A stretch of DNA of 36,596 nt from a virus. A program made the position numbers and the translations under genes. Numbering within the stretch: the first letter of the stretch is position 1; each line of letters begins with the position of its first letter. Below the pieces are notes generated by a model that saw nothing but the letters and a program-made list of their open reading frames with translations, ran no database searches and was not told the DNA's origin. The stretch lies in the IMG/VR virus record IMGVR_UViG_3300025151_000123, positions 1 to 36,596 of that record. One strand, written 5' to 3'. This document shows, piece after piece, positions 7,848 through 15,130 of this stretch.

Positions 7848-8218
7848 CTGTATCCGAACTACTCAAACTGCACGAAGAAACTTGTGAATTGACCCGCGAC
7901 ATCATGCGGAACAAGAACAGCGACTACACTGGCGGTGAAAAAGCTACCGACGCGCTCGCTAACTTCAAGACGGCGACGGCACTGGGCCTGCACCCTGTAA
8001 CCGGACTCCTGCTTCGTGTGCAGGATAAACTGATGCGTATTCGCTCATTCGTGGCAGATGGTCAACTCAGTGTCAGTAGTGAGACTGTCGAGGACGCTTG
8101 CGACGATATTCTGAATTACGCGATTCTGTGTAAGGCGTTGCTGCGTGAGGAGCGGGATGGTGGTAAATGCTGTAATCAGTCTGAGTGGGACGAACTCGCC
8201 CAGACTCTCAGCAGGTGA
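7844..8218 (+). CDS. MazG/DUF1599-like all-helical protein
   Basis: 124 residues, all helical. The order RNKNSDYTGG, then DALANFKTA, then LLLRVQDKLMRIRSF, then VEDACDDILNYAIL matches the DUF1599/nucleotide-modification-associated family, which belongs with MazG-type NTP pyrophosphohydrolases. The conserved DxxxDxxNYA-like helix is present as DACDDILNYA. In such proteins acidic residues of the helices bind metal and nucleotide. A role in cleaning or altering the nucleotide pool during replication would suit the neighbouring genes. The family match is by pattern only. Confidence 0.6.
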   Translation: MTVSELLKLHEETCELTRDIMRNKNSDYTGGEKATDALANFKTATALGLHPVTGLLLRVQDKLMRIRSFVADGQLSVSSETVEDACDDILNYAILCKALLREERDGGKCCNQSEWDELAQTLSR

Positions 8219-8249
8219 CCACCAACCGAGATAGGATGAAAACATAATC

Positions 8250-8672
8250 ATGAATGACAAAGATTTCAGCAATCTAGTGGACAGCGTCAAGCAGATGGGT
8301 TCCATCATGCAGGGTGAGAAAACTCCTCACCGAAAAGTCGTTTTGAGCGACCCGAAAGTAGATCCTGAGCGCATGAATAAATGGGAAGCGAACATTCTGC
8401 CTGTTCCGTCAGCAGAACGCCTGAAAAAAGAGGGCATCAAGGCTGGCGAGGACATCAAATCAACCGAGAACGAACAATCTATGACTAACACAACTAAAGA
8501 CAACGAAACACCACAAACCGCCGATGCCCACATCTGGGCCAACGAATGGATCAAAGCATTCAAAGAGAACCCCGACATCGCAACTGAATCCACGATGGTA
8601 ACGTGGTTCGCTAACGCGATCATGACTGGATACGATATGGGCCTGAGCCTGAAGCAACTGGATGTTGACTGA
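8250..8672 (+). CDS. Hypothetical two-part protein
   Basis: 140 residues. The first 35 resemble the N-terminal segment of HigA/NadS-type regulators (FSNLVDSVKQMGSIMQGE), but no helix-turn-helix follows. A linker rich in Glu, Asn and Thr leads to a C-terminal helical part (from about residue 92) with WANEWIKAF and MVTWFANAIMTGYD. An internal ATG at 8480 could yield this second part alone. Function unknown. The stop lies 26 bp before the resolvase start, and the gene's last codons overlap that gene's promoter. Confidence 0.5.
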   Translation: MNDKDFSNLVDSVKQMGSIMQGEKTPHRKVVLSDPKVDPERMNKWEANILPVPSAERLKKEGIKAGEDIKSTENEQSMTNTTKDNETPQTADAHIWANEWIKAFKENPDIATESTMVTWFANAIMTGYDMGLSLKQLDVD

Positions 8673-8692
8673 ACCCTGTATCCTGATACCTT
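8665..8692 (+). promoter_or_regulatory. Promoter before the RuvC-like gene
   Basis: TTGACT at 8665-8670, a 16-bp spacer and TACCTT at 8687-8692, then exactly 6 bp to the GTG start at 8699. It overlaps the end of the preceding gene. Confidence 0.5.
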
Positions 8693-8698
8693 TTTCGT

Positions 8699-9199
8699 GT
8701 GATCGTAGGCGTGGATAACGGATTGGATGGTGGTCTATGCGCCATCAGTGCGTTCGACGGATCAATCATCGACAAGATTCGGATGCCTACATTACAACGA
8801 AGCAAAAAACGTGAAGTTAATATCAAACAAGTCAACGACTGGCTCGTCGAGCTACATACACCATTCGTGTTGGCCATCGAAGAACCACTCGCACACGCGA
8901 AGAGTTCGCAAGCAGTTCGCTCAATGGCTATCTCATTTGGCAAGCTATTGGGTATGGCTGAGTCACACGACTACGAAGTTTCCCGTGTGTCTGTCCACAA
9001 GTGGCAAAAGACGCTGCTGGGCCGCACTCCAAAAGGCCAAACAAAAAAGTTTGCGTTTGAGCTTGCGTCCCAGCTCGCACCAGACGAGAATTGGTTAGCG
9101 AACAAACGCTGCCGAACACCACACGACGGAATGGTAGACGCATTCCTGATCGCGCACTACTACATGAAGAAAAACAATGACAGACAAAGAACTGATTGA
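8699..9199 (+). CDS. RuvC-like Holliday junction resolvase
   Basis: 166 residues, RNase H-like fold. Metal-binding acidic residues appear in the expected order: D6 in VGVDNG, E61/E62 in LAIEEP, and the C-terminal HDGMVDAFLIA. The length matches bacterial RuvC (about 170). Phage members resolve branched replication and recombination intermediates before packaging. The GTG start is supported by the promoter 6 bp upstream and by D6 sitting where the family expects its first Asp. It overlaps the next gene by 23 bp, so the two are probably coexpressed. Confidence 0.8.
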   Translation: MIVGVDNGLDGGLCAISAFDGSIIDKIRMPTLQRSKKREVNIKQVNDWLVELHTPFVLAIEEPLAHAKSSQAVRSMAISFGKLLGMAESHDYEVSRVSVHKWQKTLLGRTPKGQTKKFAFELASQLAPDENWLANKRCRTPHDGMVDAFLIAHYYMKKNNDRQRTD

Positions 9200-9428
9200 T
9201 CTGGCGAGCGACTCCGTTAAGCTGGTCGCCAAACGCTGGAACGTCTCCCCAAAAGACATTATGAAGAAAAGAAACTGGAACAACTCTGATCCAGTATGTC
9301 GCGCAAAAGCTGATGTCATGCTCGACCTCTTAGGCAACGGATGCTCCAAACGTCACGTTGCATTTATCTTCGGCATCGAAATCTCAACCGTATATAGAAC
9401 CATCGAATCACACATAAAGCTCCTATGA
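9177..9428 (+). CDS. DnaA C-terminal-domain-like DNA-binding protein
   Basis: 83 residues. The pattern VAKRWNVSPKDIM, then RAKADVMLDLL, then SKRHVAFIFG and STVYRTIESH follows the helix-turn-helix layout of DnaA domain IV, including the ST-V-R/H signature helix. It lacks the AAA+ ATPase part, so it cannot be a full initiator. It could mark the phage origin or regulate genes. It overlaps the resolvase upstream and shares ATGA with the next gene. Confidence 0.6.
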   Translation: MTDKELIDLASDSVKLVAKRWNVSPKDIMKKRNWNNSDPVCRAKADVMLDLLGNGCSKRHVAFIFGIEISTVYRTIESHIKLL

Positions 9429-9694
9429 AAACAGTAACAGAAGTAACCATTGACGACGTAACCGTTGAAATCAAAAGCCGCCGCGACGACCGCCACCCAT
9501 CTGGATGGAGTGTCATCGCATTCACACCAGAACTGAGTATCCGCAGCGTGAAGTGCCACAGAGCAGACGCGCTCACTGCATTCGCCGACGCTATCGTCGG
9601 TTCATGTATCGGGGCTGTCCCCGAAGAGTCGGAATCGACAATCAATGCGATGTGTCTGGAAGTCGAGCAAGCCATCAAATCCATCATCGACTAA
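9425..9694 (+). CDS. Hypothetical protein, 89 residues
   Basis: Not recognised. The N-terminal half looks like beta strands and the C-terminal half like helix. No membrane segment or catalytic motif is seen. It is coupled at both ends: ATGA with the DnaA-like gene and TAATG with the following membrane peptide. Confidence 0.5.
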   Translation: MKTVTEVTIDDVTVEIKSRRDDRHPSGWSVIAFTPELSIRSVKCHRADALTAFADAIVGSCIGAVPEESESTINAMCLEVEQAIKSIID

Positions 9695-9774
9695 TGGATG
9701 TCACCGATTACATCTTACTGGCCTTAATGGTCATCTTCTCTCTAATTGGTCTACTGTCTTTAATGACACTCTGA
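9694..9774 (+). CDS. 26-residue membrane peptide
   Basis: A very short gene starting on the stop of its neighbour (TAATG at 9692-9696). After MDVTDY nearly all residues are hydrophobic (Leu, Ile, Val, Met, Phe), giving one transmembrane helix of about 20 residues. The tight overlap in a compact operon and the clean hydrophobic profile argue that it is translated. Function unknown. Confidence 0.45.
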   Translation: MDVTDYILLALMVIFSLIGLLSLMTL

Positions 9775-9790
9775 TCAACCTGAATTAAAA

Positions 9791-11092
9791 ATGAAGACAT
9801 TATTCCCAAAGCAAAAAGAAGCACATGGTTTTTTCACTGACTGCCATCGTCGTAGCCCACACCTCAATACGCTCGACACATCGCACGTCGGCACTGGTAA
9901 GACAGTGGTGGCGAGCCATCTGGCGAAGTCGCTGAACAGACCAGTCGCGGTCATCTGCCCCAAAGCAGTGATCCCGAGCTGGCAGCGTGAACTGCAAGAA
10001 AGCGGCATCGAGCCATTGTTTGTCCTCAACTACGAGAAGATACGCACTGGAAAGACTGAGTGGCTCACGAAGCGGGGCAAGAAGATCATGACATGGCACC
10101 TGCCGGAAGACACACTGCTGTTGATCGACGAGTGCCACAAGATGGGCGGTGCATACACACAGAATGCACAGATGCTCATCGCCGCTAAAAACGCTGGATA
10201 CCATCTACACTGTATGTCCGCCACAGCGGCGGAAGACCCGACACAGATGCGTGCATTAGGATACGCGCTGGGTCTCCACTCACTTAACAAAGCGGACGCA
10301 CCGCTGCGTAGTTGGTATGGGTGGATGATGCAGAACGGATGCAGACAGAACGACTGGGGTGCGTGGGAACTGCGACGCCGTAGCAAGCTGACCGACATCC
10401 GCGACAAGATGTATGGATCATTCGCGAAGCGTCTGACAGTCGCCGACTTTCCAGACTCGTTCCGGCAGAACCGTGTGTTCGTCGAGCCAATCGAGTTCGC
10501 GGACTCTAAGAAGATTGCCAAAGCATACAGCGATCTGGGCCTGACTCCAGATATCGTCCGGCAATACATTGAAGAAGGAACTGTAGAAGATAGTGACTTC
10601 GTAATCGTCAACATTCTTAGAGCCAGACAACTCGCCGAGTCATTCAAGGTGCGCGAAATGGTCGAGATGGCAGAAGACCTTTTGGCAGAAGGCAACAGTG
10701 TCGTGCTGTTCGTGAACTTCCGAGAGACTGCCGATGCGTTATCGACTACACTGAAGTGTGGTGCAATCGTCGGTGGTCAGAAAGCGGACGAGCGGCAGCA
10801 ACTGATCGACGAGTTCCAGTCCGACGAAGCGCACGTTCTGGTCGTCAACATCGCTGCTGGTGGAACCGGAATCTCGCTCCATGACGTTAACGGCAATCGC
10901 CCCAGAGTTTCTCTGATTAGTCCTTCGTTCAACGTGAAGGAATACATGCAGGCACTGGGCCGGATTCATCGCAACGGTTCAAAAAGTGACGCGCTACAAA
11001 AGATTTTAGTTGCCAGTGATACTATTGAAGAGGTAGTAATGGACGCCGTCGAGAAAAAGATGGTAAATCTGAAGATGCTTCACGAATCCTGA
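9791..11092 (+). CDS. SF2 DNA helicase (DEAD/SNF2-like)
   Basis: 433 residues. Motif I GTGKT at 34-38, motif II DECH at 113-116, motif III SAT at 143-145, the AAGGTGISL motif near residue 360 and motif VI QALGRIHRNGS near residue 390 give a complete ATP-driven helicase core with two RecA-like domains. The layout resembles phage helicases such as the UvsW group and SNF2-like proteins, which remodel branched DNA or help initiation. It lies between recombination genes. The exact substrate cannot be told from sequence. Confidence 0.85.
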   Translation: MKTLFPKQKEAHGFFTDCHRRSPHLNTLDTSHVGTGKTVVASHLAKSLNRPVAVICPKAVIPSWQRELQESGIEPLFVLNYEKIRTGKTEWLTKRGKKIMTWHLPEDTLLLIDECHKMGGAYTQNAQMLIAAKNAGYHLHCMSATAAEDPTQMRALGYALGLHSLNKADAPLRSWYGWMMQNGCRQNDWGAWELRRRSKLTDIRDKMYGSFAKRLTVADFPDSFRQNRVFVEPIEFADSKKIAKAYSDLGLTPDIVRQYIEEGTVEDSDFVIVNILRARQLAESFKVREMVEMAEDLLAEGNSVVLFVNFRETADALSTTLKCGAIVGGQKADERQQLIDEFQSDEAHVLVVNIAAGGTGISLHDVNGNRPRVSLISPSFNVKEYMQALGRIHRNGSKSDALQKILVASDTIEEVVMDAVEKKMVNLKMLHES

Positions 11093-11095
11093 ACC

Positions 11096-11296
11096 ATGAA
11101 AATTACACTAGAACCCCACAACGATTGCAAACTCGTTCGCAACACGAGTCCCTATAGCACCATTTCGGTGTCGGTTCCAGCAGATGACCTCTCGATTACT
11201 GAGTTCTTTGAGGAACTGATCATTCCGGCTCTGCTGGCTTGGGGCTTTGAACGCTCTACCATCGACGAGTGGCTCAACAACCAACCGAACAAATGA
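11096..11296 (+). CDS. Small hypothetical protein
   Basis: 66 residues, not recognised. It starts 3 bp after the helicase stop, and its own stop overlaps the start of the nuclease gene as ATGA, so all three are probably translated from one message. The C-terminal half contains a hydrophobic helix and a helix ending DEWLNNQP; there is no obvious signal peptide. Confidence 0.5.
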   Translation: MKITLEPHNDCKLVRNTSPYSTISVSVPADDLSITEFFEELIIPALLAWGFERSTIDEWLNNQPNK

Positions 11297-12411
11297 CACA
11301 ACCAAACCACTCAGATCGCGGACACGCAGAGTTCTCGCCGTCCAGCCTTAAATACGTAGCAGCGTGCGCTGGCTATGAAGGTCGCAGCGGAACTTCCGCC
11401 GCTGCCGAGATGGGGACTCGTATCCATGAAGCGTTGGAAATCTTCGATCCTTCAGCTCTACACAACGAGGAGGAACTCGCAATCTACGAACAGATCGTCG
11501 AGATGGAGCAGGACTTCATGTCTAACTTCGGCCCCATCAAAGAGGAGCTGAATGAGATTCAAGTAGAGGTCAAGCTCGACGGCACAGAGACATGGGGAAC
11601 GTGTGACCGCTTCCTGATTCTTGAATCGGGAACCTCTGCCGTGATGGCGGACTACAAGACTGGAATCTCGATTATTGATCCACCAGATAAGAACTGGCAG
11701 GCGAAGGCATACACGGTCGGAGCATTCCAGCGTTATCCGCAGATCGAGGAGATCACGTTTGTATTCTACGTTCCGCAACACGATTCGTCGCCGCACCATA
11801 CGTTCAAGCGTAGTGATCTGCCGGATCTCATCGACGAACTGTCGAAGGTCATTCTGGCTGGCGAATCCATCAGACCGAAATGGGAAAGCGCGAGCATCAC
11901 TCTTGATGACTGCACACCTTCTCAGTATTGCCGCTTCTGTAAGCATGAAGACCATTGCCCATCACTGGGCGGTCTAGTCATAGAAGTAGCGAAGAAACTG
12001 GATAGCACTATTCCAGACGTAGATCCGAGCAATCTAGACGATCCGGCTCGCGTCTCAGAACTCTACAACATCGCGAAGATCGTCGAGAACTGGTCATCGA
12101 CCATTAAAGGTCGCGCTCTCGAAATGGCTAAAGACGGGGTAGAGCTAGATGGACTCCGACTCAAGTCGATGGGTCGCACTCGTAAGATCGAAGACAACAA
12201 TACGTTCGTGAGTATCGCCGAGGAACACGGAATCGACATCGACACTCTAACGGAACAAGCCAGTTTTCCGCTTAGTAAGATCGCGAAACTCGTTGGTTCT
12301 CAACATGAGAAAGGTGACCGACGAGAAAAACAACAGATTTTCCTTGATGCCTGTGAAGAAGCGGGCATCATCCGCCTGTCAGATGAGAGATTCACTCTGA
12401 CAAATCAATAA
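11293..12411 (+). CDS. RecB/Cas4-type PD-(D/E)XK nuclease with Fe-S cysteines
   Basis: 372 residues from the ATG at 11293; a GTG 24 bp upstream is less likely because the ATG shares ATGA with the previous stop. The nuclease core shows MGTRIHEALE, then ADYKTG (D and K of the active site), then QAKAYTVG. One Cys near the start (C25) and a later C-x2-C-x5-C (CRFCKHEDHC) match the four cysteines that hold an iron-sulfur cluster in Cas4 and AddB. It probably degrades or trims DNA ends in recombination or replication, beside the helicase and the putative ssDNA-binding protein. Confidence 0.8.
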   Translation: MTQPNHSDRGHAEFSPSSLKYVAACAGYEGRSGTSAAAEMGTRIHEALEIFDPSALHNEEELAIYEQIVEMEQDFMSNFGPIKEELNEIQVEVKLDGTETWGTCDRFLILESGTSAVMADYKTGISIIDPPDKNWQAKAYTVGAFQRYPQIEEITFVFYVPQHDSSPHHTFKRSDLPDLIDELSKVILAGESIRPKWESASITLDDCTPSQYCRFCKHEDHCPSLGGLVIEVAKKLDSTIPDVDPSNLDDPARVSELYNIAKIVENWSSTIKGRALEMAKDGVELDGLRLKSMGRTRKIEDNNTFVSIAEEHGIDIDTLTEQASFPLSKIAKLVGSQHEKGDRREKQQIFLDACEEAGIIRLSDERFTLTNQ

Positions 12412-12433
12412 ACAATAACCACTACATTATACA

Positions 12434-13081
12434 GTGAGCAATAAAGATACCGCAGTAGCGGAAGCCGCCAATACCGCCGTCAGCACTAACGTGAGCCAGC
12501 CTCACTTCGACGCAGAGGACATCGACATTCCACGCATCAATCTGGTGCAGAAGATGTCGCAGATCGACGCCCCAACCGGAGCAATCGTCTTGGATAAGAC
12601 GCACGTTCTGGCCGAAGCGGAAACCCCAATCGACGTGACTATCGTCGCCGCCCAGAAAGGTTGGCGCGAGAACATCCCGTTCGATGAGGAGGACGTTCCT
12701 CGGATCGCATGGTCCAAAGAACAGTCCGACGCAATCGAGATGGACTCTGATTACGACATGATCGAGTTCGCTGAGATTACTCTTCTGGTCAAGCAGCCGG
12801 AAGACAATGATGACGATGAGGCTTACCCGTTCCCGATTGGGGACAGCAACTACGCAATGGGTAAGATCAATGTCAGTAAGAATGCCTACCGCTCGACGTT
12901 CAAGCGTCTGGCTACGTTCGCGGCATTCAACAAGTCCGTGCCTCTCAACAGCCGCACTTGGTCCCTGACCAGTGAGGTATTGTCGAAGGGTAAATACACT
13001 TGGCACAACCCGTCCTTGAACATTACCAAGAACGGGACCGACGACGCCGTGTCCGAATTCCTTAACAACTTCGGAGCATGA
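12434..13081 (+). CDS. Conserved phage protein, possible ssDNA-binding protein
   Basis: 215 residues from a GTG start. The segment IDIPRINLVQKMSQ and the acidic stretch EDNDDDEAYPFP are typical of phage proteins encoded beside RecB-like nucleases and DNA polymerases, where a gp2.5-like ssDNA-binding protein is expected. I cannot see a clear OB-fold signature, so the function is inferred mostly from position. The stop overlaps the next start as ATGA. Confidence 0.45.
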   Translation: MSNKDTAVAEAANTAVSTNVSQPHFDAEDIDIPRINLVQKMSQIDAPTGAIVLDKTHVLAEAETPIDVTIVAAQKGWRENIPFDEEDVPRIAWSKEQSDAIEMDSDYDMIEFAEITLLVKQPEDNDDDEAYPFPIGDSNYAMGKINVSKNAYRSTFKRLATFAAFNKSVPLNSRTWSLTSEVLSKGKYTWHNPSLNITKNGTDDAVSEFLNNFGA

Positions 13082-13305
13082 TCCTTAACGACGAACAAAT
13101 CGAAGCAGTGGATCACGAACACAAGCAGAAAATCCTGCGGACAGAGGTAGAAATGCTATCTGGTCTTATCGCAGAGATGGCGGCTAAACAGGAAGAGATT
13201 ACCGCGAACCTCGACAAACTTACTGTCGTGCGTGACGTATTGGAGTCTCGGATTGAACCCGAACTTGATTTGGATTTGGAATCCGAACCTGAGTCGGAAT
13301 CCTAA
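13078..13305 (+). CDS. Small coiled-coil protein with acidic tail
   Basis: 75 residues: a helical coiled-coil segment (about 10-60) followed by a C-terminal tail of alternating Glu, Asp, Leu, Pro and Ser (ELDLDLESEPESES). Acidic tails of this sort occur in ssDNA-binding proteins as protein-docking ends, but no binding domain is present here. Translationally coupled to the preceding gene and last in its unit, just before a terminator. Confidence 0.55.
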   Translation: MILNDEQIEAVDHEHKQKILRTEVEMLSGLIAEMAAKQEEITANLDKLTVVRDVLESRIEPELDLDLESEPESES

Positions 13306-13318
13306 ACCAAAAACCCAC

Positions 13319-13360
13319 AGCCCACCCCGATCTATTTTCCTATCGGGGTGGGCTTTTCTC
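13319..13360 (+). terminator. Rho-independent terminator
   Basis: A perfect 13-bp stem (13319-13331 with 13342-13354, AGCCCACCCCGAT and its complement), a 10-nt loop and a TTTTCTCT tract follow the coiled-coil gene. It separates the early unit from the DNA polymerase, whose ATG comes 16 bp after the stem. Confidence 0.85.
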
Positions 13361-13369
13361 TGCACATTT

Positions 13370-15130
13370 ATGGAAACATATGCTTTGGACTTTGAGTCCT
13401 TTTACTCTAAAGAATGCTCTATCAGGACGTTGGGTCCGCTGGGCTACTTCTCACACCACGACTTTGACGCCTACATGGTCTCGGTCGTCGGTGATAATGG
13501 TTATGAATTTGTCGGCCACCCGAAAGACTTCGACTGGTCGATATTGGAGAACAACAATGTTCTGAGCCATAACGCTAGTTTCGACGAAACGCTTTACCTG
13601 TATGGGGTGACCCAAAACTGGTGGCCTGAAGTGAAGCCAGCTAACTGGTATTGCACCGCTGACATGGCGGCTTGCTGCGGTCTCGGCAGATCGCTGAAGA
13701 ATGCAACAGCACAAGCGTTCGATCTGGAAATCTCGAAAGAGACCCGTGGCGGTATGGCCAACAAGCGTTGGGAGAATATGTCGGAGGACTTCAAGAAAGA
13801 GGTCACCGAATATGCTCTCAAAGACTCGGAACTTTGTTTACGCCTCTGGCAAGCCTATGAAAGTAAGTGGCCTCAGTTTGAGCGGGACATTAGTCGGCTC
13901 AATCGGACTATCGTCCAGCGCGGTCTCCCGATCAATACTGAGCTGCTGCGCGAGAATAAGGAGAAGCTGAGTAAGCAACTCTTTGAGACGGAGTCAGCTA
14001 TCCCGTGGGCTGGTGACAAGCCACTACTCAGTCGGAAGGCGTTCGACGAAGAGTGCATCCGCCTCGGTATCGAGCCACCAGCATCGCTGGCGAAGACCGA
14101 CACCGATGCCCAAGACTGGATTCGTCGTCACGGCTACAAATACAAGTGGATCGAAGCTGTCACCAACTGGCGTCGCATCAATGCACTCAAGAAGAAGCTG
14201 GAGAGCTTCGACGCCGCAACAATGCCGGATAACCGATACTACGGAGGTATCCTTTACTTCGGAGCGGTCCATGGTCGTTTCAGTGGTAGTGGAGGTAACC
14301 TCAACTTGCAGAACCTGCCGCGAGACGAGATGTTCGGAGTCAACCTCCGTAACATGATCGCTGCGCCGAAAGGTCGTAAGCTGGTAGTAGTCGATCTCTC
14401 GCAGATTGAGGTCCGCACACTCTGCTGGTTGGCTGGCGATGAAGATACTCTAGAGGAGGTCCGTAAGTCGGATGACATCTACGAGGCGTTCGCGATTCGT
14501 TTCGGTCTGTGGACCCCCACAAGCGGTGTCCTCAAAGAGAAAAGTCCAGAACTCCGGCATAGCGTCAAGACGATGGCGTTGGGCCTCGGATATGGTGCTG
14601 GTGTGGAGAAGTTCTCATCTATCTCCGGAATGGGCATGGACGAAGCTGCTGAAGCGGTGTCTCTCTACCGCGAGCGACTTCACAAGATTCCTTCATACTG
14701 GCGAGACCTGAACACTGGTGTTCGGGCGTCTTACGATATCCAATGCCCATTTGCCATCGACCTGCCGTCTGGACGCTGTATCAACTTTGGTCGCACGAAG
14801 TTGATGAAATCGGATCGTGGCTCACAGCATGTCGCGATTATCAATAAACACGGTAAGCGGCAACCCCTCAAGCTGTGGGGCGGTATGTTGGCGGAATACG
14901 CCGCTAGTGGTCTGGCCAGAGACATCTTCTGCCACCACATGCTCGAAATCCAGAAAGCAGGCATCGACACCATCATGCACGTCCATGACGAAGTCGTGGT
15001 CGAATGTGCTGAAGAAGATGCTCAAAGCACACTGGACACCATCACCGAAATAATGAAGACTCCTCCGGATTGGATTAGCGACATCCCGCTCGATGCCGAA
15101 GGACAAATCCTCGACTACTACAAAAAATGA
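13370..15130 (+). CDS. Family A DNA polymerase with 3'-5' exonuclease
   Basis: 586 residues. The exonuclease domain has D7/E9 (ALDFES), D72 (SHNASFDE) and Y148/D152 (YALKDSE). The polymerase domain has motif A with D342 (VVDLSQIEVR), motif B from R396 to Y408 and motif C HDE at 539-541. There is no 5'-3' exonuclease domain, as in T7 polymerase. In motif B the residue equal to E. coli Phe762 is Leu404. The ATG at 13370 was chosen because longer frames run through the terminator and would add residues before the exonuclease motif. It shares ATGA with the primase-helicase gene. Confidence 0.95.
   Translation: METYALDFESFYSKECSIRTLGPLGYFSHHDFDAYMVSVVGDNGYEFVGHPKDFDWSILENNNVLSHNASFDETLYLYGVTQNWWPEVKPANWYCTADMAACCGLGRSLKNATAQAFDLEISKETRGGMANKRWENMSEDFKKEVTEYALKDSELCLRLWQAYESKWPQFERDISRLNRTIVQRGLPINTELLRENKEKLSKQLFETESAIPWAGDKPLLSRKAFDEECIRLGIEPPASLAKTDTDAQDWIRRHGYKYKWIEAVTNWRRINALKKKLESFDAATMPDNRYYGGILYFGAVHGRFSGSGGNLNLQNLPRDEMFGVNLRNMIAAPKGRKLVVVDLSQIEVRTLCWLAGDEDTLEEVRKSDDIYEAFAIRFGLWTPTSGVLKEKSPELRHSVKTMALGLGYGAGVEKFSSISGMGMDEAAEAVSLYRERLHKIPSYWRDLNTGVRASYDIQCPFAIDLPSGRCINFGRTKLMKSDRGSQHVAIINKHGKRQPLKLWGGMLAEYAASGLARDIFCHHMLEIQKAGIDTIMHVHDEVVVECAEEDAQSTLDTITEIMKTPPDWISDIPLDAEGQILDYYKK

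Noticed and set aside
13232-13369. N-terminal extension of the DNA polymerase frame
   Set aside because: It would run through the terminator at 13319-13360 and overlap the preceding gene; the ATG at 13370 puts the first exonuclease motif at the expected place.
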